DNA of 64,000 bases from Rhizobium sullae (GTDB lineage Bacteria > Pseudomonadota > Alphaproteobacteria > Rhizobiales > Rhizobiaceae): NCBI RefSeq assembly GCF_025200715.1, contig NZ_CP104144.1, positions 744,001-808,000 on the forward strand, in the 5' to 3' direction. The notes under the pieces were generated by a model. That model was not told the DNA's origin. It did not search any database and saw nothing but the letters and a program-made list of their open reading frames with translations. Shown in pieces: positions 46,071 through 54,411 of this stretch (the first letter of the stretch is position 1; the number at the start of each line of letters is the position of its first letter). Both the position numbers and the translations under genes were made by a program.

Positions 46071-46747
46071 ACAGCGCTGCTTTCGGGACAACACTCGTGG
46101 TCGCACCTCATCCTGATGATGAGGTGCTCGGCGCTGGCGGCACGATGTCGAAGCTTTCGGCAGCTGGGAACGACGTGTTTGTCGCGATCGTCACCGAAGG
46201 AAAGCCACCCGCCTTCTCCGCAGCCATGGTCGCCAAAGTGCAGGCAGAATGCAGGCGCTCTCTCGAACTCCTCGGGGTCAAGGAAACCGTCTGGCTCGGC
46301 TTTCCAGCCGCGGCGCTTTCCGAAATAGCACATTCCACTCTCAATGCCGCGTTGGGCGAATTGATCGCGCGGTTGCGCCCGCAAACGCTCATCATCCCAT
46401 TCCTCGGTGACATGCATCTGGACCACCAGCTCATCTTTGCCTCCTGTCTTGTTGCCGCACGCCCCCATCAGCCGCAGTATCCGACACTTATCCTTGCCTA
46501 CGAGACGTTGTCGGAAACAAACTGGAACGCTCCCTATCTCACACCCTCTTTCGTGCCGAATGTCTTTGTCGACATCGAAGATCATCTGGAGCGAAAGCTT
46601 GAAGCAATGCGGTGCTACGCGTCCCAGATCCGCGATGCGCCGCATGAGCGGTCAATCGATAGCCTGCGGGCGCTGGCAACCCTGCGAGGGGCTACCGTGC
46701 TGAGACGTGCCGCGGAAGCCTTTGTTCTTGTTAGATGCGTCTGTTGA
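46067..46747 (+). CDS. PIG-L/LmbE-family deacetylase
   Basis: A 226-residue zinc deacetylase of the LmbE/PIG-L family. The metal motif HPDDE is at residues 15-19 and the second motif DMHLDHQ at 115-121. Members remove N-acetyl groups from GlcNAc-containing molecules. The ATG overlaps the formyltransferase stop (ATGA), so both are made together. Deacetylation followed by formylation of the freed amine would be a natural pairing; the order is an inference. Confidence 0.88.
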   Translation: MNSAAFGTTLVVAPHPDDEVLGAGGTMSKLSAAGNDVFVAIVTEGKPPAFSAAMVAKVQAECRRSLELLGVKETVWLGFPAAALSEIAHSTLNAALGELIARLRPQTLIIPFLGDMHLDHQLIFASCLVAARPHQPQYPTLILAYETLSETNWNAPYLTPSFVPNVFVDIEDHLERKLEAMRCYASQIRDAPHERSIDSLRALATLRGATVLRRAAEAFVLVRCVC

Positions 46748-46791
46748 GGATGAATTCGGATCAGTGCCGATGACCGGCAAGTGAGGGAAGG

Positions 46792-47982
46792 ATGCCAAAG
46801 TGGCCAGTTTATAGCGAAGAGCAAATCGAGGAGGTGGCCGAGGTCTTGCGATCGGGTCGCGTAAACGCCTGGACAGGACCCTACGTCGAGGCTTTCGAAC
46901 AAGCCTATGCGGAATTCCTCGGCAACCGACGGGCCATTGCGCTCGCGAATGGAACCGTCGCGCTCGATCTTGCGCTGTTCGCGCTCGCCTTGGCGCCGGG
47001 CGATGAGGTCATCGTCACGCCCCGCAGCTTTGTTGCATCCGGTGCATGCGTACCATTCAGTGGCGGCGTCCCGATTTTTGCCGATGTCGACCCTGAGAGC
47101 CAGAACCTCACTTCTGATTCCATCGAAGCGAAGATAACCCCGCGCACAAAGGGGCTGATTGTGGTCCATCTTGCCGGTTGGCCGTGCGACATGCCCGAAA
47201 TTATGCGCCTCGCCCGGCGGCATGGACTGTGGGTGATCGAGGATTGTGCGCAAGCCCATGGGGCTGAAATCGACGGAAAGCCCGTTGGCAGCTTTGGCGA
47301 TATCGCGGCTTTTTCGTTCTGCCAGGACAAGATCATAACGACGGGAGGAGAAGGTGGGCTCATCTCGATGAATGATGACGCGCTTTGGTCGCGAGCCTGG
47401 AGCAGAAAAGATCACGGGAAATCCTACGATACGGTCATAAGAACCAAGGACCAAACGGGGTTTCGTTGGCTGCACGAGTCAATTGGTACGAACCTTCGAA
47501 TGACCTCGATCCAAGCCGTGCTGGGGCTGCACCAACTGAAGCGGCTTTCCTCGTCGCGCGACATTAGGAGCAAGAACGCGGCAATCTTGGCGGAGGCGCT
47601 CTCAGGAATCGATGCGCTGCGGGTGCCAGTCCCGGAACCTCGGCTGCGGCATGCCTACTACCGCTTCTATGTCTTTGTTAGGCCCGACAAACTTAGCGCC
47701 GGCCATGACCGGGATCGTCTGATTGCCGAGATCAACGCCGAAGGGGTTCCCTGCTTTTCCGGCAGTTGCTCCGAAATATATCTCGAGAGATGTTTTTCTG
47801 ATCTCGGTCTTTCGCCAAAGGAACGCCTGTCGACGGCCCAGATGTTGGGTGAGACGAGTTTGGCCTTCCTTGTCGACCCCACGATCGACGGAAGAACGAT
47901 GCGCGCGAACGCAGAGATCGTCGCAACTGCCGTCAAGCGTGCGACAGCAGATGCACCAAAGCTCAGCGCGGCGGATGCTTAA
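46792..47982 (+). CDS. DegT/DnrJ/EryC1 sugar aminotransferase
   Basis: A 396-residue PLP enzyme. The Schiff-base lysine is K180 (FSFCQDKIITTGGEGG), with D151 and Q154 (IEDCAQAHGAE) contacting the cofactor. The family adds an amino group to 3- or 4-keto nucleotide sugars, so the dehydratase at 33258 could supply its substrate. GGAAGG lies just before the ATG. It is separated by 44 bases from the deacetylase and is followed directly by the PHP gene. Confidence 0.92.
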   Translation: MPKWPVYSEEQIEEVAEVLRSGRVNAWTGPYVEAFEQAYAEFLGNRRAIALANGTVALDLALFALALAPGDEVIVTPRSFVASGACVPFSGGVPIFADVDPESQNLTSDSIEAKITPRTKGLIVVHLAGWPCDMPEIMRLARRHGLWVIEDCAQAHGAEIDGKPVGSFGDIAAFSFCQDKIITTGGEGGLISMNDDALWSRAWSRKDHGKSYDTVIRTKDQTGFRWLHESIGTNLRMTSIQAVLGLHQLKRLSSSRDIRSKNAAILAEALSGIDALRVPVPEPRLRHAYYRFYVFVRPDKLSAGHDRDRLIAEINAEGVPCFSGSCSEIYLERCFSDLGLSPKERLSTAQMLGETSLAFLVDPTIDGRTMRANAEIVATAVKRATADAPKLSAADA

Positions 47983-47983
47983 G

Positions 47984-48697
47984 ATGCCAACACCAGTATT
48001 TTGCCGGTATAGTGAACTCACTCCCTCGGCGGTCAACGTCGAATATCAGGTCCATACAAACTGGACAGACGGGCAAGCAAGCTCTGCTGCAATTCTGGAA
48101 GAAGCCGCTCGCATCGGCCTTGGCGCCATTGCATTTACTGAACATGTTCGACGATCAACTGACTGGTTTGACAGCTTCGCAGCAGAGATAAGAGAAATCG
48201 CACATGCCTATCCTGCCATGAAGGTCTTTGTAGGATCGGAGGCCAAGGCATTGGATGAAGCCGGAACACTTGATATATCGCCCTCGGTGCAGCAGGGCTC
48301 AGATATCGTATTGGGCGTCGTACATCGGTTTCCCGACGGGAATGGCGACTACCTTGACTTCAATAAAATCTCTGCGGCCGAGACAGCGGCCATAGAGTTC
48401 CAGCTTTCGATGGGCTTGATCAAACATGCGCCGATCGACGTGCTTGGCCATCCAGGAGGCATGTATCAGCGCCGCCACGGGGCTTTTCCCGCCGAGTACT
48501 TCGCGCAAATGATGGAAGCGTCGCTCGAGCGAGGAATAGCAATCGAAATAAACTCTTCATATCTGGTCGACACTGCGACGTTCGTCGAACTTTGTCGGCA
48601 GATCGATCCGATCGTGTCGATCGGCTCCGACGCGCATCGCATCGACCAGCTCGGGCAGTGCCGGGATATTCTGAGAACTATGGGGGTTGGGCGGTGA
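47984..48697 (+). CDS. PHP-domain phosphoesterase-like protein
   Basis: A 237-residue PHP-fold protein, like histidinol phosphatase. Metal-site motifs are YQVHTNWTDG near the start (the first His of the usual HxH is Gln), FTEHVR, the Glu in FVGSEAKA, GVVHRF, GHPGG and IGSDAH at the end. The family hydrolyses phosphate esters. An in-frame ATG at 47975 overlaps the aminotransferase gene and is also possible. Here it may dephosphorylate a sugar or amino-acid intermediate; no exact role is known. Confidence 0.82.
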   Translation: MPTPVFCRYSELTPSAVNVEYQVHTNWTDGQASSAAILEEAARIGLGAIAFTEHVRRSTDWFDSFAAEIREIAHAYPAMKVFVGSEAKALDEAGTLDISPSVQQGSDIVLGVVHRFPDGNGDYLDFNKISAAETAAIEFQLSMGLIKHAPIDVLGHPGGMYQRRHGAFPAEYFAQMMEASLERGIAIEINSSYLVDTATFVELCRQIDPIVSIGSDAHRIDQLGQCRDILRTMGVGR

Positions 48698-49668
48698 AGG
48701 TACTCGTCACTGGCGCTGGGGCGCTCCTTGGACAAGGCATTATCCGCAGCCTTCAGCGATCAAATTTGAATGCCACCATCGTCGTTGCCGATCCCAGCCC
48801 TCTCGCCGTCGGCCTGTATTGGGGAGATGTGCCATATCTCATTCCGATGGCCAACGATCCCGCATACTTCGAACGGATTTGCGTTGTCATTGAGCGCGAG
48901 CGGCCGGACGTCGTTATTCCAGGCACCGATGTCGAGCTTCACGCTTTTGCGGCGCACCGGGAATTTCTTGAAGCGACCTACGGCACGCGCGTCATCATCA
49001 GCTCGCCGCGGGTCGTTGAAATTGCGGACGATAAGTGGCTGACGGCTCAGTTTCTCGAAAGCGAAGGCTTGGGTTTTGTTCCATCATGTCTACCGGGCAA
49101 CGAACATGACCTCATCGCAACGGTCGGATTTCCGCTCATCGTCAAGCCACGCGTCGGCGCCCGCTCGATCGGAGTACGCGTCATTCACTCGGATGGCGAA
49201 CTGCAGGCCGCAATTGATGAACAGCCTCATAGTGTCATTCAGAAATACGTCGGAACGCCTGAGACGGAGTATACGGCCGGAACTTTGACGTTTGAGGGCA
49301 AGTGCGCCGCGTCTATTGTCATGCGCCGCGACCTGCGGGACGGTAACACATACCGCGCATTCGCTGAGCCGTACGGTGAACTCAACGAGGCCGTAGAACG
49401 CGCGGCTACGATATTGAACGCGTTCGGCCCCGCCAACTTTCAGTTCCGTCTTGACGATGGAGCCGTCAGAATCTTTGAAATTAACGGCCGCTTCTCCGGG
49501 ACCACTGGCATACGCATGCACGCCGGTTTCAACGAAGTCGAGATGTGCATTCGGCACATCCTTTTTGATGAGCCCATCATCCAACCAGCGGTTCTGCCCG
49601 TGACTGTGCTTCGTCATTGGTCGGAGACCGTTTTGATGAACAGCGACTTACTTGAACCACGACAATGA
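48694..49668 (+). CDS. ATP-grasp ligase
   Basis: A 324-residue ATP-grasp protein of the carbamoyl-phosphate-synthase-like type: a pre-ATP-grasp Rossmann part (VLVTGAGALLGQGIIRSL), ADDKWLTAQFLESEGLGFVPS, the nucleotide-binding VKPRVGARSIGVRVI, QKYVGTPETEYTAGTL and the metal-binding FEINGRFSGTT. It would join a carboxylic acid to an amine through an acyl phosphate. GTG at 48694 overlaps the PHP stop (GTGA). In this setting it may attach an amino or organic acid to an amino sugar. Confidence 0.85.
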   Translation: MKVLVTGAGALLGQGIIRSLQRSNLNATIVVADPSPLAVGLYWGDVPYLIPMANDPAYFERICVVIERERPDVVIPGTDVELHAFAAHREFLEATYGTRVIISSPRVVEIADDKWLTAQFLESEGLGFVPSCLPGNEHDLIATVGFPLIVKPRVGARSIGVRVIHSDGELQAAIDEQPHSVIQKYVGTPETEYTAGTLTFEGKCAASIVMRRDLRDGNTYRAFAEPYGELNEAVERAATILNAFGPANFQFRLDDGAVRIFEINGRFSGTTGIRMHAGFNEVEMCIRHILFDEPIIQPAVLPVTVLRHWSETVLMNSDLLEPRQ

Positions 49669-50579
49669 TGAAGATCGCCATCACGGGGGCCACCGGCTTC
49701 ATTGGAAGCAAGTTAGCACGAACGGCGCTTTCGAGGGGAATTAGCGTGGTCGCGCTCGTTCGGGACGTAACACGATGCTCCGTTCCGCGTTCCAAATCAC
49801 TCGAGATTTTACCCTGGCACTTAGGTCAGCCACTGCCGAAGCTTCGCGATGTGCAAGCGGTATTTCATCTTGCCGCAGTGATTCCCAACGACCTAAGCGA
49901 CCCTGGAACGGCGCCACTTTGCTTCCAAAACAATACCATTTCCGCCCTTCAACTTGCAACGGATGCAGCCCAGCAAAGGATTGGTCACATCATCCATTTT
50001 AGCTCGGGTCAGGTCTATACCCGCTCCCAGGCGCCGGCGCATGAGGATTCGCCCGCCTATCCCGTCGAGCGGGCAACCTATTATCTGGCGAGCAAGCTCG
50101 CTGGTGAACTCTGCTTGGCGGCGGCGGCGCGCGCAGGAACAGTTGTTGCGACCATCCTGCGTCTTGGATCCGTCTATGGACCCGGAATGCATCCGCGGGG
50201 AATGCTTCCCACCTTCATCGCCAATCTTGTGCGTAATACTCCTGTCATTATCGATCAGGGCGGTGGCTACACTGCCGATTTCATTCATGTCGACGACGTC
50301 GTGGAACTCGCGCTCAAGATGATCGAGGCGCCGTTCGACGGGTTGCTCAACGTCGGTTCAGGTGCCGGGCGTTCCTCGCTCGAAGCGGCTATCATCCTTG
50401 CTGAGGCGCTGGGCGCCGATCCGGCCCTGATCACAGTACGCGGTGTTGCAAAGAACGCAGGTTTTGCTACGCTCAGTATATTGAGAGCGCGGAAACTCTT
50501 TGATTTCAATCCAATGCAGCTCGAAGCAGGCATAGCCAAATGGAAGGCGAGTGGTCAGCTGGCAAATTCGTTCAGATGA
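49665..50579 (+). CDS. NAD-dependent sugar epimerase/dehydratase (extended SDR)
   Basis: A 304-residue extended SDR with TGATGFIGSKLA (about 7-18), FSSGQVYTRSQAP, and catalytic Tyr-x3-Lys in ERATYYLASKLAGE. RLGSVYGPGMHPRGML and the DFIHVDDVV segment fit nucleotide-sugar epimerases and 4-ketoreductases. It starts ATGATG overlapping the ATP-grasp stop, the last gene of the plus-strand run. Its 3' end overlaps the convergent GMC gene by 25 bases. Confidence 0.9.
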   Translation: MMKIAITGATGFIGSKLARTALSRGISVVALVRDVTRCSVPRSKSLEILPWHLGQPLPKLRDVQAVFHLAAVIPNDLSDPGTAPLCFQNNTISALQLATDAAQQRIGHIIHFSSGQVYTRSQAPAHEDSPAYPVERATYYLASKLAGELCLAAAARAGTVVATILRLGSVYGPGMHPRGMLPTFIANLVRNTPVIIDQGGGYTADFIHVDDVVELALKMIEAPFDGLLNVGSGAGRSSLEAAIILAEALGADPALITVRGVAKNAGFATLSILRARKLFDFNPMQLEAGIAKWKASGQLANSFR

Positions 50580-52132
50580 TCGGAAAGGCGGTGGGCGAGA
50601 GCCACGATCGTGAGGGTCGGGGTGTCGTTCCCCGCGGTTGGAAAAACGGAACTTCCAGCCACGAAAAGGTTTGAGACCCCATGCACGCGGCAATTGCGGT
50701 CGACAACGCCGCGCGCGGGATGGTCATGTATTCGGGTTGTTCCCATATGATGCCAAGTCCACATTGGATTTTGCAAAACGTCCCATTCTTCCTGGGTAAC
50801 AAGAAGTTCTCCGAGACCGCTGACGCGCATCTCGTTCTGCAAAATGGCAATTGTACGTTTCAGGCTGTCGAGGGTAGACCCAGATAGATGCCAGGACAGC
50901 GACACAAGGGGCAGGCCGTAGCGGTCTTTCTTGTCTGACAGCGCGAGCCGGCTTTCGAAGCAAGGTTCAGGCTCGATGAAATGATGCAGTCGAAAGCCGC
51001 GAACAAGTGAAGGCGGCCTGAGCAGATGCATTCCGCTAGTCCACGTCATATGCTTCGGTGATATTGAGGGAAAGCTCCCCCGACCTGATAGAATGAGCCT
51101 ATCACGCGCGTTCAGGAGCGATAGCCGATAATCGTCATAGGCGCGCTGGCTCTGACCGAGAAAGCATGGCTCTACCCATGCGCGATAGTTCAGCAGCGCT
51201 TCCTTAGCATGAATTTCGAACGGCAACGTCAGGCCATTAACCACATAGCCGCCGGCGTCGCGCCACCCCAATGTCCGCGCCACGCGCTGGCGTCTCGTAA
51301 CGCGGACACGGTCGAGTCCTGCGAAAACTCTTCGAACATATTTATTCGACGGGAACAGGGTTCCGATTGTAAAGCGAGGGTGATCCATGAAATATCGACC
51401 AACCAAGCCGGGTTCTCTTTGTGCGGCAAGATTGGAAATCATCAAGAGCCGGGCATTTTCAATCCCGCCCGCTGCGATAACGAAGGCGCGTGCGCTCACT
51501 CGAAACGTCCTTCCGTGACGATCTATGCAGAGGGCCGCTGCTATCGTGGATTGCCCCGGCGCAAACTCCAAACTGAGAACCGTTGCATCAAAAAATAAAT
51601 CAACGCTCGTTGAGCTTTTGACGGGCTCACGAAAATGACGTCCGAGCCGGCGATTATTACACAATCCAACGGAATCAGTGGCAATGATCGGCGATTGCGC
51701 AGGAAACAATCGCTGACGCTCGCCAAGAAGGCTAACGTCCCCGAGACCGAGCGTTTGGCAAGCGCGCTCATAATAGGGACCCAAGTGCTCGAGATCGAAT
51801 GGCCAGCCGCTATTGCCGACCCATGTCCTTTCGACAAAATCCTGTCGATCCAGCGGCTTGCAGAAACCTCCCCATCCCAGTTGCTGCGTGCTCCCGCCAA
51901 GACCCTTCAAGCGGGTTGTCGCCAACGAAGCATATGGGAGTCCGCCGTCATGGCCGTCACCCGAAAAATTCGGCTGTCCCTGTCCATCGACGCCGCCGCT
52001 TTCAAGCACGCAAACCGACAAGGATCTCTTAAGGAAATTGGATGCTATTGTCAGGCCACTTGCGCCGGCCCCGACAATGCATAGATCGAACGAAAGCTCC
52101 GCTGGAGCGCTACTGGCAGATTCGATGCCCAT
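50555..52132 (-). CDS. GMC-family oxidoreductase
   Basis: A 525-residue FAD-dependent oxidoreductase. The FAD fold starts CIVGAGASGLTIASNFLKR (about 18-36), with KGLGGSTQQLGWGG; the C-terminal part has WHHMGTTRIHDHPARGVVDR and FVAGSSVFPTAGNDTPTLT, which carry the active-site His and Asn. The family oxidises alcohol groups of sugars and other molecules. It has no signal peptide. Lying at the edge of the polysaccharide locus, it may oxidise a sugar residue, but could equally belong to the flank. A strong inverted repeat lies 24 bases upstream. Confidence 0.88.
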   Translation of the reverse strand: MGIESASSAPAELSFDLCIVGAGASGLTIASNFLKRSLSVCVLESGGVDGQGQPNFSGDGHDGGLPYASLATTRLKGLGGSTQQLGWGGFCKPLDRQDFVERTWVGNSGWPFDLEHLGPYYERACQTLGLGDVSLLGERQRLFPAQSPIIATDSVGLCNNRRLGRHFREPVKSSTSVDLFFDATVLSLEFAPGQSTIAAALCIDRHGRTFRVSARAFVIAAGGIENARLLMISNLAAQREPGLVGRYFMDHPRFTIGTLFPSNKYVRRVFAGLDRVRVTRRQRVARTLGWRDAGGYVVNGLTLPFEIHAKEALLNYRAWVEPCFLGQSQRAYDDYRLSLLNARDRLILSGRGSFPSISPKHMTWTSGMHLLRPPSLVRGFRLHHFIEPEPCFESRLALSDKKDRYGLPLVSLSWHLSGSTLDSLKRTIAILQNEMRVSGLGELLVTQEEWDVLQNPMWTWHHMGTTRIHDHPARGVVDRNCRVHGVSNLFVAGSSVFPTAGNDTPTLTIVALAHRLSDHLNEFAS

Positions 52133-52155
52133 TCATCCCCCCGACTATCAACGGT

Positions 52156-52190
52156 TCCCATCAAATTTTAGAAGGCCGCATTTGATGGGA
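52156..52190. promoter_or_regulatory. 11-bp perfect inverted repeat upstream of the GMC gene
   Basis: TCCCATCAAAT at 52156-52166 and ATTTGATGGGA at 52180-52190 are exact inverse copies with a 13-base spacer. The repeat lies between the end of the flavoprotein gene (52322) and the start of the GMC gene (52132), both on the minus strand. It could be an operator or a leader hairpin; no T run follows, so a simple terminator is less likely. Confidence 0.6.
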
Positions 52191-52321
52191 CGACATGCCA
52201 TCGCCGAAGAATTCCGGCTGCGCATCGTTCCTGCTGCCGAAGTCGTTGATGGTAACAAGCGGACAATCACACCTCGGTTGCGTTCACGCGGCAGCCAGCG
52301 CTGCAGATCGTTGTGGAATGC

Positions 52322-53689
52322 TCAGACGGTCTTCAAATCTCCCAGCACCGTTGGGATCAGTTCCGAGATGGTAGGATGGATCGGCACCGACCATTGCAGG
52401 GCAGGGTAGGTCGTGCCGGCATTCATTGCATCGATGATGCCGTGGATCGCCTCGTCACCCTCGATGCCGAGGATCGCGGCGCCGAGGATCTGCTTGGTTT
52501 CAGCATCCGCGATAATCTTCATGAAACCTTGCGTCTCGCCACGTTCATTGGCGCGGCCGACGCGGCTCATTGGGCGTGTCGAAATCATGATCTTTTTGCC
52601 GGAAAAGCGTGCTTCCTTCTCCGTGATGCCCGCACGGCCGAGCGGCGGATCGATATAGAGCGCATAGGCTGGAATGCGGCTGCTCACCCTGCGGTCGCCG
52701 CCATCCAGCAGGTTAGCCGCAGCGATCTCGAAATCATTGTAGGAAGTATGCGTGAAAGCCCCACGGCCGTTGCAGTCGCCAAGCGCGAAGATGCCCTCGA
52801 CATTGGTCATCAGCCTGTCGTCGACTGTAATGTACCCGCGCTTGTCCGTCGCAACGCCGGCGGCATCGAGGCCGAGATCGTCCGTGTTCGGCCTGCGGCC
52901 GGTTGCAATCAGCACATGGCTGGCCCCGATTACCGGCCTGCCGGCGCCAGTGCTGACGTCAACGCCATCGCCTCTCTTCGCAAAGGCGATGCCATCCGCA
53001 TTCGTGTGAACTGCGATACCTTCCGCGCGCAGAATGTCCTCGATTGCGTCGGAGATATCCTCGTCCTCACGGGAGGCAAGTTTCGGTCCGCGTTCGACGA
53101 TGGTGACTTTGGCGCCGAAGCGGCGGTACATCTGCGCGAATTCGAGGCCGATATAGCTGCCGCCGATGACGGCGAGATGGCGTGGCAGCGTGTCGAGGTA
53201 GATTATCGACGTGCTGGTGAGGTAGTCGATATCCTTAAGACCGGGAAAATCCGGAATGACCGGGCGGGCGCCGACATTCAAAAAGACTTGCGGCGCGGTC
53301 AGCGTCTCGCCATTGACCGAAACCGTCTTCGGGCCGGTGAATTGCGCCTGGCCGTAGACGATGTCCGCCGTCTCCATACCGTCGAACCAACCGATCAGGC
53401 CGTTGCGGGCATCCATGATGACGGTCTCGGCGCGCTTGCGTACGATCTTCATGTCGACGTCGATCCCACCGGTGATCTTTACGCCGTAGTCGGCGCCGCG
53501 GCGGGCGACATGTGCAGCACGAGCGCTGGCAACCAGCGTCTTCGTCGGCATGCAGCCGGCATTGACGCAGGTGCCGCCTAGATATTTGCGCTCGATCAGC
53601 GCCACCTTCATGCCCTTCCCGGCCATGCGGGCGGCGAGGAAGGGTCCAGACTGACCGGCCCCGATGAAGATCGCGTCATAATTTTTCAT
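52322..53689 (-). CDS. FAD-dependent pyridine nucleotide-disulfide oxidoreductase
   Basis: A 455-residue flavoprotein related to dihydrolipoamide dehydrogenase and mercuric reductase. FAD motif FIGAGQSGPFLA (about 8-19), redox pair C41/C46 (GGTCVNAGCMPTK), NAD motif AVIGGSYIGLEFAQ, second FAD motif VEGIFALGDC, and the active-site H438/E443 pair (PIHPTISELIP). It transfers electrons between NAD(P)H and a disulfide-type substrate. No partner 2-oxoacid dehydrogenase genes are nearby, so it is not clearly a complex E3 subunit. It is co-transcribed with the membrane protein upstream (ATGA overlap). Confidence 0.92.
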   Translation of the reverse strand: MKNYDAIFIGAGQSGPFLAARMAGKGMKVALIERKYLGGTCVNAGCMPTKTLVASARAAHVARRGADYGVKITGGIDVDMKIVRKRAETVIMDARNGLIGWFDGMETADIVYGQAQFTGPKTVSVNGETLTAPQVFLNVGARPVIPDFPGLKDIDYLTSTSIIYLDTLPRHLAVIGGSYIGLEFAQMYRRFGAKVTIVERGPKLASREDEDISDAIEDILRAEGIAVHTNADGIAFAKRGDGVDVSTGAGRPVIGASHVLIATGRRPNTDDLGLDAAGVATDKRGYITVDDRLMTNVEGIFALGDCNGRGAFTHTSYNDFEIAAANLLDGGDRRVSSRIPAYALYIDPPLGRAGITEKEARFSGKKIMISTRPMSRVGRANERGETQGFMKIIADAETKQILGAAILGIEGDEAIHGIIDAMNAGTTYPALQWSVPIHPTISELIPTVLGDLKTV

Positions 53690-54147
53690 GGCACAGCCCC
53701 CACAATCAGCAGCGCGCCGCCGATGGCGACGGCATCCTCGATAAGTGCTGCCGGCAAATCCTTGCCGAAAGCGGCCGCGAGCTTTGCGCGGATGGCGGCG
53801 CCGCCGAGCGTGCCAACGACGGCACCGACGATGCCGGCGACAAGACCGGCTATCAGGGAACCGCCCGGTGCGCCGATCATGGCACCGGCCAGTGCACCCA
53901 TGATGATGCGCGCACCGAATTGCATCGGCACCTTGCGGCTAGGCGTCGTCGGCAGTTGGTCGGTTATCAATTCGACGGCGGCAAGCAGGGTCAAAACCCA
54001 CGGCGTCCACCGGTAGCCCATGAAGGCCAGAGGTGTCTGAGAGACGTCGAACCAACCGAGTGCGGCGCCCCAGGCGACAGCAGCTGGCGCAGTCATGGCT
54101 CTGAGGCCGGCAACAATTCCAATCAAGAAAGCAAGATACAGAAGCAT
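53686..54147 (-). CDS. DUF4126 family membrane protein
   Basis: A 153-residue small membrane protein with four or five hydrophobic segments and Gly/Ala-rich helices (FLIGIVAGLRAMTAPAAVAW, AGLVAGIVGAVVGTLGGAAI). The opening and the TPSRK segment fit the DUF4126 family, whose role is unknown. The long upstream open frame is antisense to the next gene; ATG 54147 is the family start. Confidence 0.82.
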   Translation of the reverse strand: MLLYLAFLIGIVAGLRAMTAPAAVAWGAALGWFDVSQTPLAFMGYRWTPWVLTLLAAVELITDQLPTTPSRKVPMQFGARIIMGALAGAMIGAPGGSLIAGLVAGIVGAVVGTLGGAAIRAKLAAAFGKDLPAALIEDAVAIGGALLIVGAVP

Positions 54148-54261
54148 ATGACAGACCCTTCCCCCATTCGGGCCGTTGCAACGACGGCAGCGTGGCACAA
54201 TCTCCGAGTGGTTGCAATTCACGCCCCATGGCCCATCTGCAAAATGCGAATGGAGCATCGA

Positions 54262-54411
54262 ATGGACAAGGATCTTGCATTTCCGATCGCGATCGGCATT
54301 GCGCTTGGCGTGGGGCTCGGTGCCGTCTACGGCAACATTGCGCTCGGCATCGTGGTTGGTGTGCTTGCTTCGGTCGCCTACACGCTCTGGCGCCGAAGGA
54401 CGGGACGCTAG
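54262..54411 (+). CDS. Small glycine-rich membrane protein, 49 residues
   Basis: The ATG at 54262 follows GGAG with 6-base spacing. The product ([20 protein letters not shown], then [20 protein letters not shown] and LWRRRTGR) has two Gly/Ala-rich membrane helices and a basic end, like the small glycine-zipper proteins common in rhizobia. It is too short to assign a function. It ends in a 4-base overlap with the convergent gcdH gene. Confidence 0.65.
   Translation: MDKDLAFPIAIGIALGVGLGAVYGNIALGIVVGVLASVAYTLWRRRTGR

Noticed and set aside
52322..53689. E3 subunit of a 2-oxoacid dehydrogenase complex
   Set aside because: Active-site residues fit the disulfide oxidoreductase family, but no E1 or E2 genes are nearby and the neighbour is a DUF4126 membrane protein.
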